Shown here: positions 1-7,222 of the stretch, piece after piece
Layout: each line of letters begins with the position of its first letter
Numbering within the stretch: position 1 is the stretch's first letter
Origin: Cyanobium sp. CH-040
GTDB lineage: Bacteria > Cyanobacteriota > Cyanobacteriia > PCC-6307 > Cyanobiaceae
Direction: 5' to 3'
Assembly (NCBI RefSeq): GCF_024346135.1
Contig: NZ_JAGQCJ010000007.1
Location: forward strand, 95,191-159,190
Length of the DNA stretch: 64,000 bases
Made by a program: the position numbers and the translations under genes
Notes under the pieces: generated by a model
Database searches by the model: none
Seen by the model: the letters and a program-made list of their open reading frames with translations, nothing else
Told to the model about the DNA's origin: nothing

Positions 1-912
1 TTCCAGGGGGTGCGGCGCGACAGGCGCTTCCTGCTCGGGGAGCTCGACAGCGCCGACGGCGGCCTGGAGAGCTACCAGCGTTTTTCCTACCAGGAGGCCT
101 TCCGCAACCTCTACACCAGCCTGCGTTTCCTGAACAGCGACCGGCAGGTGCGCTCGGTGGTGCTGAGCAGTTCGGTGCCGGGCGAGGGCAAGAGCCTGGT
201 GCTGGTGCTGCTGGCGAAAACGCTGAGCGAACTGGGCCAGCGGGTGCTGGTGGTGGATGCCGACCTGCGCAAGCCTCAGCTGCACCACCGGCTGGGGCTG
301 AACAACCTGGCGGGACTGACCAACCTGCTCACCGAGGAGCAGCGCCCCTGGAGGGAGGTGGTGCAGCCGGTGCCCGACTACCCCAACTGGGACGTGATCA
401 CGGCCGGGCAGCGGCCGCCCGATCCGCCGCGGCTGCTGAGTTCGGCGCGGATGGGCGAACTGGTGCGCGAGATCGCCGAAACCGGCGGCTACGACCTGGT
501 GCTGTTCGACACGCCGCCGGCGCTGGGCCTGGCCGATGCGGCTCTGGTGGCCGAGCACCTGGATGGCATCCTGCTGCTGGTGAGCCTGGGCAAGGTGGAC
601 CGGCGCCTGCCCGCCGAGGCCCTGCAGCGCATCCAGGCGGCCGGGGCACCGCTGCTGGGGGTGGTGACCAATGCCCGGCTGGCGCGCGAGGGACTGGAGC
701 GGCCCTACGGCGGCTACGGCTCCGGGAACGGGCGCTATGGGGGCTATGGCTATGGAGCCGACGACCCCTACGACCCGGCGCTGGCCTACAGCTACTACCG
801 CGGCGACGGCGCCGGCGAGCCCACTCAGGGCCGGGGCCTGTCGGCGCTGCTGCCAAGCGCGGCGAACCGCCGGCGCTGGCGGCGCACGGTGAAGCGGTGG
901 CTGGAGGGGTGA
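1..912 (+). CDS. BY-kinase domain of a Wzc/CapB-like polysaccharide co-polymerase (5' end outside window)
   Basis: The frame is open to the window edge, so the N-terminal chain-length (Wzz) part probably lies upstream; the GTG at 10 need not be the start. What is visible is the P-loop tyrosine kinase domain: Walker A VPGEGKS, Walker A' VVDADLRKP, Walker B DLVLFDTPP. The tail carries a Tyr/Gly-rich cluster (RPYGGYGSGNGRYGGYGYG, then DPYDPALAYSYY), the usual autophosphorylation site of this family. Known role of the family: inner-membrane kinase controlling polymerisation and export of extracellular polysaccharide through a Wza channel. It is convergent with the next gene and is the only plus-strand gene at this end of the polysaccharide locus; a Wza-like gene lies at 37978. 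Confidence 0.9.
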   Translation, partial: FQGVRRDRRFLLGELDSADGGLESYQRFSYQEAFRNLYTSLRFLNSDRQVRSVVLSSSVPGEGKSLVLVLLAKTLSELGQRVLVVDADLRKPQLHHRLGLNNLAGLTNLLTEEQRPWREVVQPVPDYPNWDVITAGQRPPDPPRLLSSARMGELVREIAETGGYDLVLFDTPPALGLADAALVAEHLDGILLLVSLGKVDRRLPAEALQRIQAAGAPLLGVVTNARLAREGLERPYGGYGSGNGRYGGYGYGADDPYDPALAYSYYRGDGAGEPTQGRGLSALLPSAANRRRWRRTVKRWLEG

Positions 913-925
913 GCAGGCTGGGGTT

Positions 926-1642
926 TCAGCCCTTCGGCTGATAGCGGCGGCGCAGTTTCACAAGTGCGGCGGCCGGGATCAGCAGGGTGATGGAGAAGGG
1001 GGAAGGCACAAGGTTGATCACCTGACCCTGGAATCCAGTGATCGTTTCTCGCTTACCAGGCGGGCAAGCATTAGCAGCGGAAGGAGGAAGTACATTGGTG
1101 CAGATCTCGGAGTTGAAGGTCATGTTGTTATTCGTCACCGACGCGGTGACAGGAATCGTTCCACCTCCTTCGGTCGGCAGTGTTCCGGTGAGCCAGATCA
1201 GGATATTGCGGTCGCCGCCGCCTCCAGGACCGTCGAAACTGAAGGATAGAAAATAGCTGTTGGCCTGGGTGTTGAAGCCATACACACCGGTCTGAAACAC
1301 CACAGTCTCAGCGGGTGATGTGAGTGTGTAGGTCACAGGGCTGATACTGCTGATGGTCAGGGGCCTGAAAGTGCCGGTGTTGCCATCAAGGTTGCTACCG
1401 AACGGCTCGGTCACGCACTGCGTGGCGTCTGTCTGGGCGCCGCAATTCAGGGAAAACTGGCCGGAAAGGGTTCCGCTTCCGGATGTGGTTGTGAAGGTGG
1501 TATTGGAGAAGGAAAAGGGCAGGGTGAGAGCCGAGGCCCGGGCTTCCGTGGCCAACACGATGCCTACTGCCAGTGCTGCGCCCCCCAACGCCGAGAGGAT
1601 GGGCCGTGGCGCTGTGATCGATCGGATCCACCGGGTCAGCAT
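926..1642 (-). CDS. Secreted PEP-CTERM-like surface protein
   Basis: 238 residues from the ATG at 1642. The N-terminus has a basic stretch then a hydrophobic segment ending ATEARASA, a probable signal peptide. The body is rich in Thr, Ser, Gly and Asn. The C-terminus reads LVPSPFSITLLIPAAAL followed by KLRRRYQ: a proline-containing tag, one hydrophobic helix and a basic end, the layout of PEP-CTERM/exosortase sorting signals (here with VPSP instead of VPEP). The family is linked to exopolysaccharide loci, which fits the context. Two Cys pairs could form disulfides. No longer frame upstream looks protein-like. Its base composition is lower in GC than its neighbours. The precise function is unknown. 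Confidence 0.7.
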   Translation of the reverse strand: MLTRWIRSITAPRPILSALGGAALAVGIVLATEARASALTLPFSFSNTTFTTTSGSGTLSGQFSLNCGAQTDATQCVTEPFGSNLDGNTGTFRPLTISSISPVTYTLTSPAETVVFQTGVYGFNTQANSYFLSFSFDGPGGGGDRNILIWLTGTLPTEGGGTIPVTASVTNNNMTFNSEICTNVLPPSAANACPPGKRETITGFQGQVINLVPSPFSITLLIPAAALVKLRRRYQPKG

Positions 1643-1677
1643 CTTGTGGAGTCGACCGGGTGGGTAGGGATCCGGGA

Positions 1678-3042
1678 TCAACGAAGTGTAGGAGCGCCGG
1701 CAGGCTTTCTCATGCCTGCCAGTTCCGTTGATGTCTTCATCCCCACGGGCAGGTGCCGCTCGACCAGCTCCCGGTAGGCCGCGGTGACCCGCTCGGGTGT
1801 GGCCGTGGCCAGCAGCAGCTTGCGGGCGGCCGCGCCGTGGCGGGCGGCCAGGGCGGGATCGGCCTGCAGCTGGCGGATCCAGTCGGCCAGGCCCACGGCA
1901 TCGCCGTTGGCGAACCAGCGGCCGCAGCCGTTCTCCTCCACCAGAGCGCGCAGATCGGAGCCGGCGGGGGTGACGGCGGCGATCGGCGTGCCGGCGGCCA
2001 GGTGACCGTAGAGCTTGCTGGGGGCCACCAGACCCTCGGCCTGGATGGCCACGCTCACCACCGCCAGGTCGGCGGCGGCAAGGGAGAAGGGCAGCACCGA
2101 GGGGTCCTGCCAGGGCAGGAAGCGGCAGTGGCGCAGGTTGAGTTCGCGGGCCAGGTGGCGCAGGCGCTCGTGCTGAGGGCCGCCACCCACGATCAGAAAC
2201 TGGATGCCGGCCTCGCCCTGGAGGATGGCGGCGGCGGCCAGCAGGGTCACCAGGTCGTGGCAGCGGCCCTGGTTGCCGGAATAGAGCACCGTGAAGGCGT
2301 GCTCGAGTCCGTGCTGGCGCACGAACCAGTTCTCGGCCTTGGGGATCGGCTGGATCCGCTCCGGATCGGCCCAGCTGGGAATCACCTGCAGGCGCGGGGC
2401 CACGGCCGGCACCTGGGCGGCGATGCGGTCGGCCATGGGCCGGCTGAGCACCACCACCTCGGCGGCGGCGGCGAAGGCGCGGCGGTTGAGCTGGCGCCAG
2501 AGGCGGCACAGCCAGTGATCGGCTGGCAGCACGCCGAGTTCAATGAGCACCTCTGGGTAGAGGTCGTAGACGATCAGCAGGTAGGGCGTGCCGGTGAGCT
2601 GGTGCACCAGCCAGGCCAGCACCGGCAGGTAGGGCGGCTCGCTGGAATAGAGGATCAGGTCGCCGCGGTGGGCGTAGCGGAGCAGGCGCAGGCCGATGCG
2701 CAGGCAGAAGATGAAGCCGTTCACGGCCCGGCCGCGGATGCGCCGGGGCCAGAGCCGCGATGCCCGGGTGCGGCGGATGCAGCGGTTGAGCTCGAATTCC
2801 AGGGAGCGCGCCGGCTGCTGCTCACCCGCGTAGGCGGGCATGCCGGTGAGAACCTGCACCTGCAGCCCACCGGTGGCCAGCCGGGCCGTGAGCTCATCGA
2901 GCAGCTGGCCGGTGGCGGCGTAGTCGGGCGGGAAGAACTGGCTCACCACCGTGAGCCGGGCGGCCCCAGAGCGGTTGCGGCGCCAGCGCAGCCAGTGGCG
3001 CCAGCGTTGCCAGAAGCGGGCCAGGAAGCCAGACGCGGGCAT
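1678..3042 (-). CDS. Glycosyltransferase family 4 (WcaI/WbuB-like)
   Basis: 454 residues from ATG 3042; an earlier TTG at 3087 is possible but would run into a decayed toxin fragment. The N-terminal Rossmann domain begins VVSQFFPPDYAATGQLLDEL, the typical acceptor-side motif of WcaI/WbuB-type GT4 enzymes; the C-terminal donor domain has VLYSGNQG and the nucleotide-sugar region EGLVAPSKLYGHLAAGTPI. A hydrophobic segment with basic flanks (residues about 80-150) suggests a peripheral membrane position. Predicted role: transfer of one sugar during assembly of the polysaccharide repeat unit on a lipid carrier. Donor and acceptor cannot be read from sequence. Confidence 0.88.
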   Translation of the reverse strand: MPASGFLARFWQRWRHWLRWRRNRSGAARLTVVSQFFPPDYAATGQLLDELTARLATGGLQVQVLTGMPAYAGEQQPARSLEFELNRCIRRTRASRLWPRRIRGRAVNGFIFCLRIGLRLLRYAHRGDLILYSSEPPYLPVLAWLVHQLTGTPYLLIVYDLYPEVLIELGVLPADHWLCRLWRQLNRRAFAAAAEVVVLSRPMADRIAAQVPAVAPRLQVIPSWADPERIQPIPKAENWFVRQHGLEHAFTVLYSGNQGRCHDLVTLLAAAAILQGEAGIQFLIVGGGPQHERLRHLARELNLRHCRFLPWQDPSVLPFSLAAADLAVVSVAIQAEGLVAPSKLYGHLAAGTPIAAVTPAGSDLRALVEENGCGRWFANGDAVGLADWIRQLQADPALAARHGAAARKLLLATATPERVTAAYRELVERHLPVGMKTSTELAGMRKPAGAPTLR

Positions 3043-3083
3043 CAGCACTGCCCCACCAGACCGGTGCTGAGCAGGGCGAAGGA

Positions 3084-3239
3084 TCAAGGGTGGATCACGG
3101 GAACGGACTGACGGCCATGGCGACGGTAGAGGTGAGCGTTGCCGTCGATGGTGAGCAGAGCAGCACCATCGATGCTCTCACTCCGGTGCACTCGCGCGGC
3201 ATCCGCCAGGGAAGCCGGCAGATTGCCGTAGCGCGCCTT
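3084..3239 (-). pseudogene. C-terminal remnant of a VapC-type PIN toxin
   Basis: A 51-codon minus-strand frame, closed upstream by TAG at 3240-3242, reads like the end of a PIN-domain toxin: YGNLPASLADAA (the LxDAS/LADA helix with the third acidic residue), then LLTIDGNAHLYRRHGRQS, matching the 'LTxDxxFxxYR...GR' end of VapC proteins. No N-terminal half and no start codon are present. It lies between a glycosyltransferase and a methyltransferase. I infer a deleted toxin; its antitoxin is not adjacent, although a Phd-like remnant sits at 4786. Confidence 0.6.
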
Positions 3240-3257
3240 CTAATCGTTGCTGAGGGA

Positions 3258-3923
3258 TCAGGGCCTGCGCCCCCCCAACAACATGGACTTCCACAACCAT
3301 GGCCAGCGGCCGGCGCCCACGAAACGGAGGTCCACGAATCCCGCCTCGCTCAGCAGCCGGGAGAGGGTGCGGCGGCTCCAGAACTTGATGTGACCGCCAT
3401 CCCAGAGGGCGGTGAAGTGGGCATCAAGCCTGCCGCTCAGGGCCAGGGCCAGATTCTTGAGATACCCGTGATACGGCGTGGAACAGATGAACAGGCCGCC
3501 GGGTTTGAGGCTGGCAAAGGCCGCGGCAGCCCACAGGCGGGGGGCATAACAGTGCTCCACCACTTCGGTGCTGATCACCACATCGAACGGTGCCAGTGCG
3601 AGTGCCTGCAGATCATCGGGCGTGGCAGCAGCCTGGTGAAAGGAAAGGGTGGGGAAGGATCGCCGCGCCACAGCAATGCCGCTGGCACTGGGGTCCACGC
3701 CCACAACCTCGTAGTCCAGGCGGCTGAGCCGGTCGCAGAGCGCGCCGTTGCCGCAGCCCAGATCGAGGATGCGGCTGCCCGAGGGTGTGCCCTGCTGCAG
3801 CAGGTGCAGCAGCGGCTTGAACAGATAGGCCTGGGTGTGGGGGGTGCACGCACCCCAGCCGTAATCAACGAAGGAATGCTCGGCCGATTGGTCAGCCGAT
3901 CGGTCAACCGATCGCTCAATCAT
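3258..3923 (-). CDS. Class I SAM-dependent methyltransferase (UbiG/Methyltransf_23-like)
   Basis: 221 residues. SAM motif I is ILDLGCGNGALCDRL, followed by the acidic VVGVDPS strand end; then DVVISTEVVEHC and LKPGGLFICSTPYHGYLKN, a layout typical of small-molecule/O-antigen methyltransferases. The ATG at 3923 overlaps the stop of the GT2 gene upstream (8 bp), so translation is probably coupled. The first 15 residues are odd: they are encoded by a 12-bp tandem repeat (SVDR-SADQ-SAEH units) that precedes the usual start of the domain. Likely role: methylation of a sugar or chain end in the polysaccharide. Confidence 0.85.
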   Translation of the reverse strand: MIERSVDRSADQSAEHSFVDYGWGACTPHTQAYLFKPLLHLLQQGTPSGSRILDLGCGNGALCDRLSRLDYEVVGVDPSASGIAVARRSFPTLSFHQAAATPDDLQALALAPFDVVISTEVVEHCYAPRLWAAAAFASLKPGGLFICSTPYHGYLKNLALALSGRLDAHFTALWDGGHIKFWSRRTLSRLLSEAGFVDLRFVGAGRWPWLWKSMLLGGRRP

Positions 3924-4719
3924 CGATCGAGGCTCCGTTGCGCGCCTCCCAGAGCATCAGGCTGAGCATCAGCTCCACCAGCATGCGCTGAAAGGCGTAA
4001 TACCAGCCGCGCCAGCCATCGAGCAGGCCGCGGTGCCAGATCAGGCAGAGCAGCAGCACCGCGAAGGGGGCGATCACGTGGCGTTGGCGCAGGCGGTCGG
4101 CGCGGGAGAGCTGGTGGCGAGGCGTGGTGCGCAGCTTGTGCACCTCCTGGGGCAGGTAGCGGCGCTGGGTCTCCATCCAGCGGTCGAGCGGTTTGCGGTC
4201 GTCGTGGAGGATCGGCTCGGCCAGCTCCAGTACGCGGCCGCTGGGGAGGAAGCGGTGAGCGTGGCCGTCGTTCACGTAGCTGCCGCAGCCGGGGCGCATC
4301 ACGTTGATGCGGGGGGGCAGCAAGGCGGAACGCAGCGGGCGGCCATGCACCAGGTAGCGAAACGGCGTGCGCACCGCCACCGCATCCCTTTCCGCCGCAG
4401 CGATCAGCCGGGCCAGAGCAGCGCGGAACGCCGAAGTGATGCCGTGGTCGGCATCCAGGCTCAGGCACCAGGGGGTGCGGATCAGGCCGAGGCCGAAATT
4501 CGCCTGGGCCGCGAAGTCGTCGAACGGCCGGGTCACCACATCCACCTGGGAGAAGCCGGCCAGGATCGCCAGGGTGCGGTCGGTGCTGCCGCTGTCGACC
4601 ACCACGATGCGCTGCGCCCAGCCCAGTCCCTCGAGGGTGCGGCCGATGTTGGCCTCCTCGTTGTACGTGAGGATCAACGGGGTGACCTGATCGAGGAGAT
4701 CAGCCACGGGATCGGGCAC
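3916..4719 (-). CDS. Glycosyltransferase family 2 (WaaE/KdtX-like)
   Basis: 267 residues, GT-A fold. Motifs: LILTYNEEANIGRTLEGL at the nucleotide-binding start, VVVDSGSTDRT, and the metal-binding region LSLDADHG (DAD in place of DXD). The late segment HDDRKPLDRWMETQRRYLPQE is the WaaE/LgtF-type signature. A hydrophobic C-terminal stretch (about residues 215-260) may tether it to the membrane. It is the first gene of a minus-strand pair with the methyltransferase. It faces a plus-strand antitoxin remnant across 66 bp, which must hold the promoter; I do not see a clear one. Confidence 0.87.
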   Translation of the reverse strand: MPDPVADLLDQVTPLILTYNEEANIGRTLEGLGWAQRIVVVDSGSTDRTLAILAGFSQVDVVTRPFDDFAAQANFGLGLIRTPWCLSLDADHGITSAFRAALARLIAAAERDAVAVRTPFRYLVHGRPLRSALLPPRINVMRPGCGSYVNDGHAHRFLPSGRVLELAEPILHDDRKPLDRWMETQRRYLPQEVHKLRTTPRHQLSRADRLRQRHVIAPFAVLLLCLIWHRGLLDGWRGWYYAFQRMLVELMLSLMLWEARNGASIDD

Positions 4720-4785
4720 CTGAGCGGGCGGGGCTGGCCGGAAACATCACGAATAAACTAGTCAGGTGACCAAGAAGAGTTCGCC

Positions 4786-4947
4786 ATGCGCAGCCTCACG
4801 GCGGCCCAGGCCAATGCTCCCATCTCTCAGCTGCTGCAGGCCGTGGAGGCAGGAGCCCAGCACGGCACGGACGCCGCCGAGCACCATCGAATCGCCCTGG
4901 AACGGCTGCAGATTCCCCTGGGGGGATGGAAGCCGCTGTGGACTCGT
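4786..4947 (+). pseudogene. Internally deleted Phd/YefM-type antitoxin
   Basis: The frame from ATG 4786 begins MRSLTAAQANAPISQLLQAV then EAG, the start of Phd/YefM antitoxins (xTxxAxxxFSxLLxxVEAGE). It then jumps to RIALERLQIPLGGWKPLWTR, which resembles the C-terminal toxin-binding end of such antitoxins. The middle (DNA-binding strand 'ITRRGKPVA', about 25 residues) is missing, and the frame runs on into the antisense of the next toxin gene. AAGAG lies about 8 nt before the ATG. I infer a decayed gene; no partner toxin follows it. Confidence 0.5.
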
Positions 4948-5337
4948 TCAGCCCTGTTTGGCCATCAGCTCCACGTCGTTGAGGCCCTGGAAATCGGCGT
5001 CCATGGTGCACAGCCGGGCATGATGAATGCGGGCCGTGGCGAGGATGATGCTGTCGGCCATCGGTAGACGCAGGGTGTGACTGAGCTGGGCAGCGGCGAT
5101 GGCCAGGCTGCTGTCCAGATTCACGACCTGCCCTCTCTGCATGGCCGCCACCGCCTGGATGGCCTGGGCTTCGCTGTGCTCCCGCAACACCCACATGAAC
5201 ACCTCCAGGATGCTGATCGCAGGCACGATCAAGGCGGATTCGGCATCCAGAACATCGAGAAACCCACTGGCCTGCGGGCCATCGGTGAACACCTCAATCC
5301 AGCCCGGGGAGTCGACAACGGCTGGCTGGACACTCAC
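4948..5337 (-). CDS. VapC-like PIN-domain toxin (module 1)
   Basis: 129 residues, starting at GTG 5337, which overlaps the antitoxin stop as GTGA. The four acidic PIN positions are visible: VVDSPGW, ISILEVFM, LPMADSIILATAR and CTMDADFQ. The family consists of Mg-dependent RNases that cut RNA (often tRNA or rRNA) when released from the antitoxin. Length is normal and the gene looks intact. It shares an operon with the AbrB-type antitoxin at 5334. Confidence 0.87.
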   Translation of the reverse strand: MSVQPAVVDSPGWIEVFTDGPQASGFLDVLDAESALIVPAISILEVFMWVLREHSEAQAIQAVAAMQRGQVVNLDSSLAIAAAQLSHTLRLPMADSIILATARIHHARLCTMDADFQGLNDVELMAKQG

Positions 5338-5540
5338 AGGCGATCCGCCTCCCGCTCGAAGGTGTTCTCCCCGGAGAGAAAGCCCCGCAGCGTCGACGGC
5401 GCCTGACTGGGTACCAGTTCAATCCTGCCGGGCAGGGCGATCACCTGCAGCTGCTGGCCTGGCCTGAGGCCGAATTGCTCACGCACCCGCTTGGGAATGA
5501 CGACCTGATACTTGGGGGATACGATTGTGAGATCAATCAC
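5334..5540 (-). CDS. AbrB/MazE-type antitoxin (module 1)
   Basis: 68 residues. The N-terminal swapped-hairpin DNA-binding domain is clear: TIVSPKYQVVIPKRVREQFG then LRPGQQLQVI. The C-terminal tail would mask the toxin. The start is GTG 5540, which lies inside a long interrupted palindrome (5516-5553), so the protein probably represses its own operon at the initiation region. It overlaps the toxin gene by 4 bp. Confidence 0.87.
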   Translation of the reverse strand: MIDLTIVSPKYQVVIPKRVREQFGLRPGQQLQVIALPGRIELVPSQAPSTLRGFLSGENTFEREADRL

Positions 5541-5553
5541 CTGATCGTATCCC
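5516..5553. promoter_or_regulatory. Operator-like palindrome over the start of antitoxin module 1
   Basis: Perfect 10-bp arms GGGATACGAT (5516-5525) and ATCGTATCCC (5544-5553) enclose a second small palindrome GTGA...TCAC. The start codon of the AbrB-type antitoxin (5538-5540) lies inside. A third half-site GATACG occurs at 5570-5575. Antitoxins of this fold bind such palindromes; that binding is inferred here. Confidence 0.6.
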
Positions 5554-5691
5554 GAAACTCGGATCGATCGATACGGGGGCGGCGATCACGAGGCGCCAGG
5601 GCTGATCGAGAGCCAGATGCCGTAAGCCTGGCATCAGCCGCAAACACCACCGCCCAAGCGGGCCGCCGACGCGGCAGAGCTGGTGGATCAC

Positions 5692-6099
5692 TCAGCTCTC
5701 GATGATCGCGAGGTGCTCCCCGGTGGCTGTGGGCACCACATCGATGCCGATGCGCTGATCGAAACTCACGAATCGGCCCTCATGGGCCATGGCCAGGGCC
5801 AGCAGATAGGCATCGGTGATCTGCCGAGGGCCAAGGATTCGCTGCCACTGGATGAGGCCATCGTGCAGAAGGCTGATGGTTTCCGGCCAGAACTGGTGAC
5901 TGGAATGCCTGCAGGCCTCAGCCAGGCGTTGCGCCACCTGCTGCGCGGGGCGGGAATTGGGATAGGCGGGCTGGGACATGATGCGCATCACACCGTTTTC
6001 GGTGATCGGACAGGTGGCCCAGCCGTGGTCAACCTCCTGCTCCATCCAACGACAGGCGGCGGGATGAAGCACATGGCCGCTGTCGAGCAGGGGCCGCAT
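5692..6099 (-). CDS. VapC-like PIN toxin missing its N-terminal catalytic strand (module 2)
   Basis: 135 residues. It matches the VapC subfamily with HPAACRWM, CPITENGVMRIMSQP, FWPETISLL, RQITDAYLLALAMAHEGRF and VSFDQRI. In that subfamily the protein begins with a strand 'xLLDVNVLIA' carrying the first catalytic Asp; here the start is MRPLLDSGHVLHPAA, so about ten residues including that Asp are absent. The start codon overlaps the antitoxin stop as TGATG, so it cannot simply be extended. The remaining acidic residues (E in ITENG, D in TDAY, D in FDQ) are present. Possibly an inactive toxin kept with its antitoxin. Confidence 0.75.
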   Translation of the reverse strand: MRPLLDSGHVLHPAACRWMEQEVDHGWATCPITENGVMRIMSQPAYPNSRPAQQVAQRLAEACRHSSHQFWPETISLLHDGLIQWQRILGPRQITDAYLLALAMAHEGRFVSFDQRIGIDVVPTATGEHLAIIES

Positions 6100-6350
6100 C
6101 AGAGGCCTTCTCGATCCCGCAGCTGATCGATCTGTTCGTTGGTCACCAGCTTCTGGTCGGCCGCCGTGAAGGGCCGGAATCCCGCCACTCCAGCAGGCTT
6201 TGTCTCCCCGGCCCGGGCCTGTTGCGGTTCGCCCGACAGCGCGGCCCGCAACAGGCGCGAGACCATGCGTCCCGCCGACATGCCCTGGCGGCGTGCCAGC
6301 TCCTTGGCCGCGGCGAGCACGTCGTCCTCGATGTCGAGCGTGGTGCGCAT
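6099..6350 (-). CDS. VapB-type ribbon-helix-helix antitoxin (module 2)
   Basis: 83 residues. The N-terminus MRTTLDIEDDVLAAAKELAR then RQGMSAGRMVSRLLRAAL is the RHH fold of VapB/DUF2191 proteins: a DNA-binding strand followed by two helices. The C-terminal half (residues about 45-83, with GFRPFTA) is the toxin-binding tail. It overlaps the toxin gene by one base (TGATG). A small palindrome lies directly before the ATG. Confidence 0.85.
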   Translation of the reverse strand: MRTTLDIEDDVLAAAKELARRQGMSAGRMVSRLLRAALSGEPQQARAGETKPAGVAGFRPFTAADQKLVTNEQIDQLRDREGL

Positions 6351-6351
6351 G

Positions 6352-6367
6352 CCACAGGCGTCTGTGG
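6352..6367. promoter_or_regulatory. Palindrome before antitoxin module 2
   Basis: CCACAG-GCGT-CTGTGG, perfect 6-bp arms, begins one base upstream of the antitoxin ATG on the minus strand. Its position suggests an autoregulatory operator; this is inference. Confidence 0.4.
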
Positions 6368-6544
6368 ATCGACCGTAGCGTCAGTGCATCAGCGCATCAG
6401 ACGTGCCGGTGGGGTGCGGCAGACGACTGTGATTGCGTGATGGCACCACCGATCGGAGCGCCGACACAGGCGGCCGTGAAGGCGGAGCGACGAGAATCGT
6501 TTCACCCCCATGGCCGATCGTCATGGCCTGCTCCTCGGGCAGGA

Positions 6545-6946
6545 CTAAGGGGCTTCGGAGCCGAGCCACTCCTGGGCCAGCTCAGCGATGGCACGGAATT
6601 CCGGGTCCTTGTGCAGCAGGGTGGCGCCTGTCTGCTGGGCGGCGGCAGCGATCCAGGCATCGGCCACCGAGAGGGGGTGGCGGGCCTTGAGGCTGGCGGC
6701 CCGCTCCAGCAGCGGCTCGCTGGCTTCGATCCAGTCGAGCGGCAGGGCCTTGAGTTGCTCGTAGGCCAGACGGCCAGCCCGCTCGCCTTCGTCTTTCCAC
6801 ACCCGTTCGAGCACCTCCATGCGGCTGAGGAAGCAGGCGCAGCATCGGGGCATGCCCCCGAGAGCCGCTTCCACGCGATCGGCACCGGGCTCGTCGTCGC
6901 GCAGGGTGAGCAGGGCGGAGGTGTCGAGCAGCAGCAGGCCAGCCAT
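6545..6946 (-). CDS. VapC-like PIN-domain toxin (module 3)
   Basis: 133 residues from ATG 6946, which overlaps the antitoxin stop as TGATG. All PIN signatures are present: LLLLDTSALLTL, SRMEVLERVW, HPLSVADAWIAAAAQQTGA and HKDPEF. Normal length, apparently functional RNase toxin. It is followed by a 150-200 bp gap before module 2. Nothing identifies its RNA target. Confidence 0.87.
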   Translation of the reverse strand: MAGLLLLDTSALLTLRDDEPGADRVEAALGGMPRCCACFLSRMEVLERVWKDEGERAGRLAYEQLKALPLDWIEASEPLLERAASLKARHPLSVADAWIAAAAQQTGATLLHKDPEFRAIAELAQEWLGSEAP

Positions 6947-7191
6947 CAGGCTTCCGCAACGCCCTCGGCCAGGCGGTCGGCCCGTCGCTCGGCCACCAGG
7001 CGGTCTGCGGAACCACCGCAGCGGCCCTGACCGCGGAAGGCCTTCACGGGCGAGGGATCCACCGGCACCACGCGGATCGACCCATCGGCCTCCACGATCC
7101 ACTCCAGCCGCTGGGAGGGGCCGAGCGAGAAGCGCTCGCGAATCGGAGCGGGGATGACCGTCTGCCCCCGGGCGGTGATGGTGCTGCGCAT
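6946..7191 (-). CDS. AbrB-type antitoxin (module 3)
   Basis: 81 residues, MRSTITARGQTVIPAPIRER is the AbrB/MazE swapped-hairpin domain; the C-terminal half is basic and Arg/Ala-rich, unlike the acidic tails of many antitoxins. A perfect inverted repeat lies about 30 bp upstream. It forms an operon with the toxin at 6545. Confidence 0.85.
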   Translation of the reverse strand: MRSTITARGQTVIPAPIRERFSLGPSQRLEWIVEADGSIRVVPVDPSPVKAFRGQGRCGGSADRLVAERRADRLAEGVAEA

Positions 7192-7222
7192 GACGAAGGC
7201 GAGGGCCCGGAAGGGCAGGGCT

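Noticed and set aside
943..956. Small hairpin CAGCC-CTTC-GGCTG between convergent genes as a terminator
   Set aside because: The stem is only 5 bp and lies within the coding end of the PEP-CTERM-like gene with no T-run.
1753..3111. Long plus-strand open frame opposite a glycosyltransferase
   Set aside because: It is the antisense shadow of the GT4 gene, rich in Gly/Gln/His with no domain; high GC removes stops by chance. The same applies to 16917-18575 and 9501-10856.
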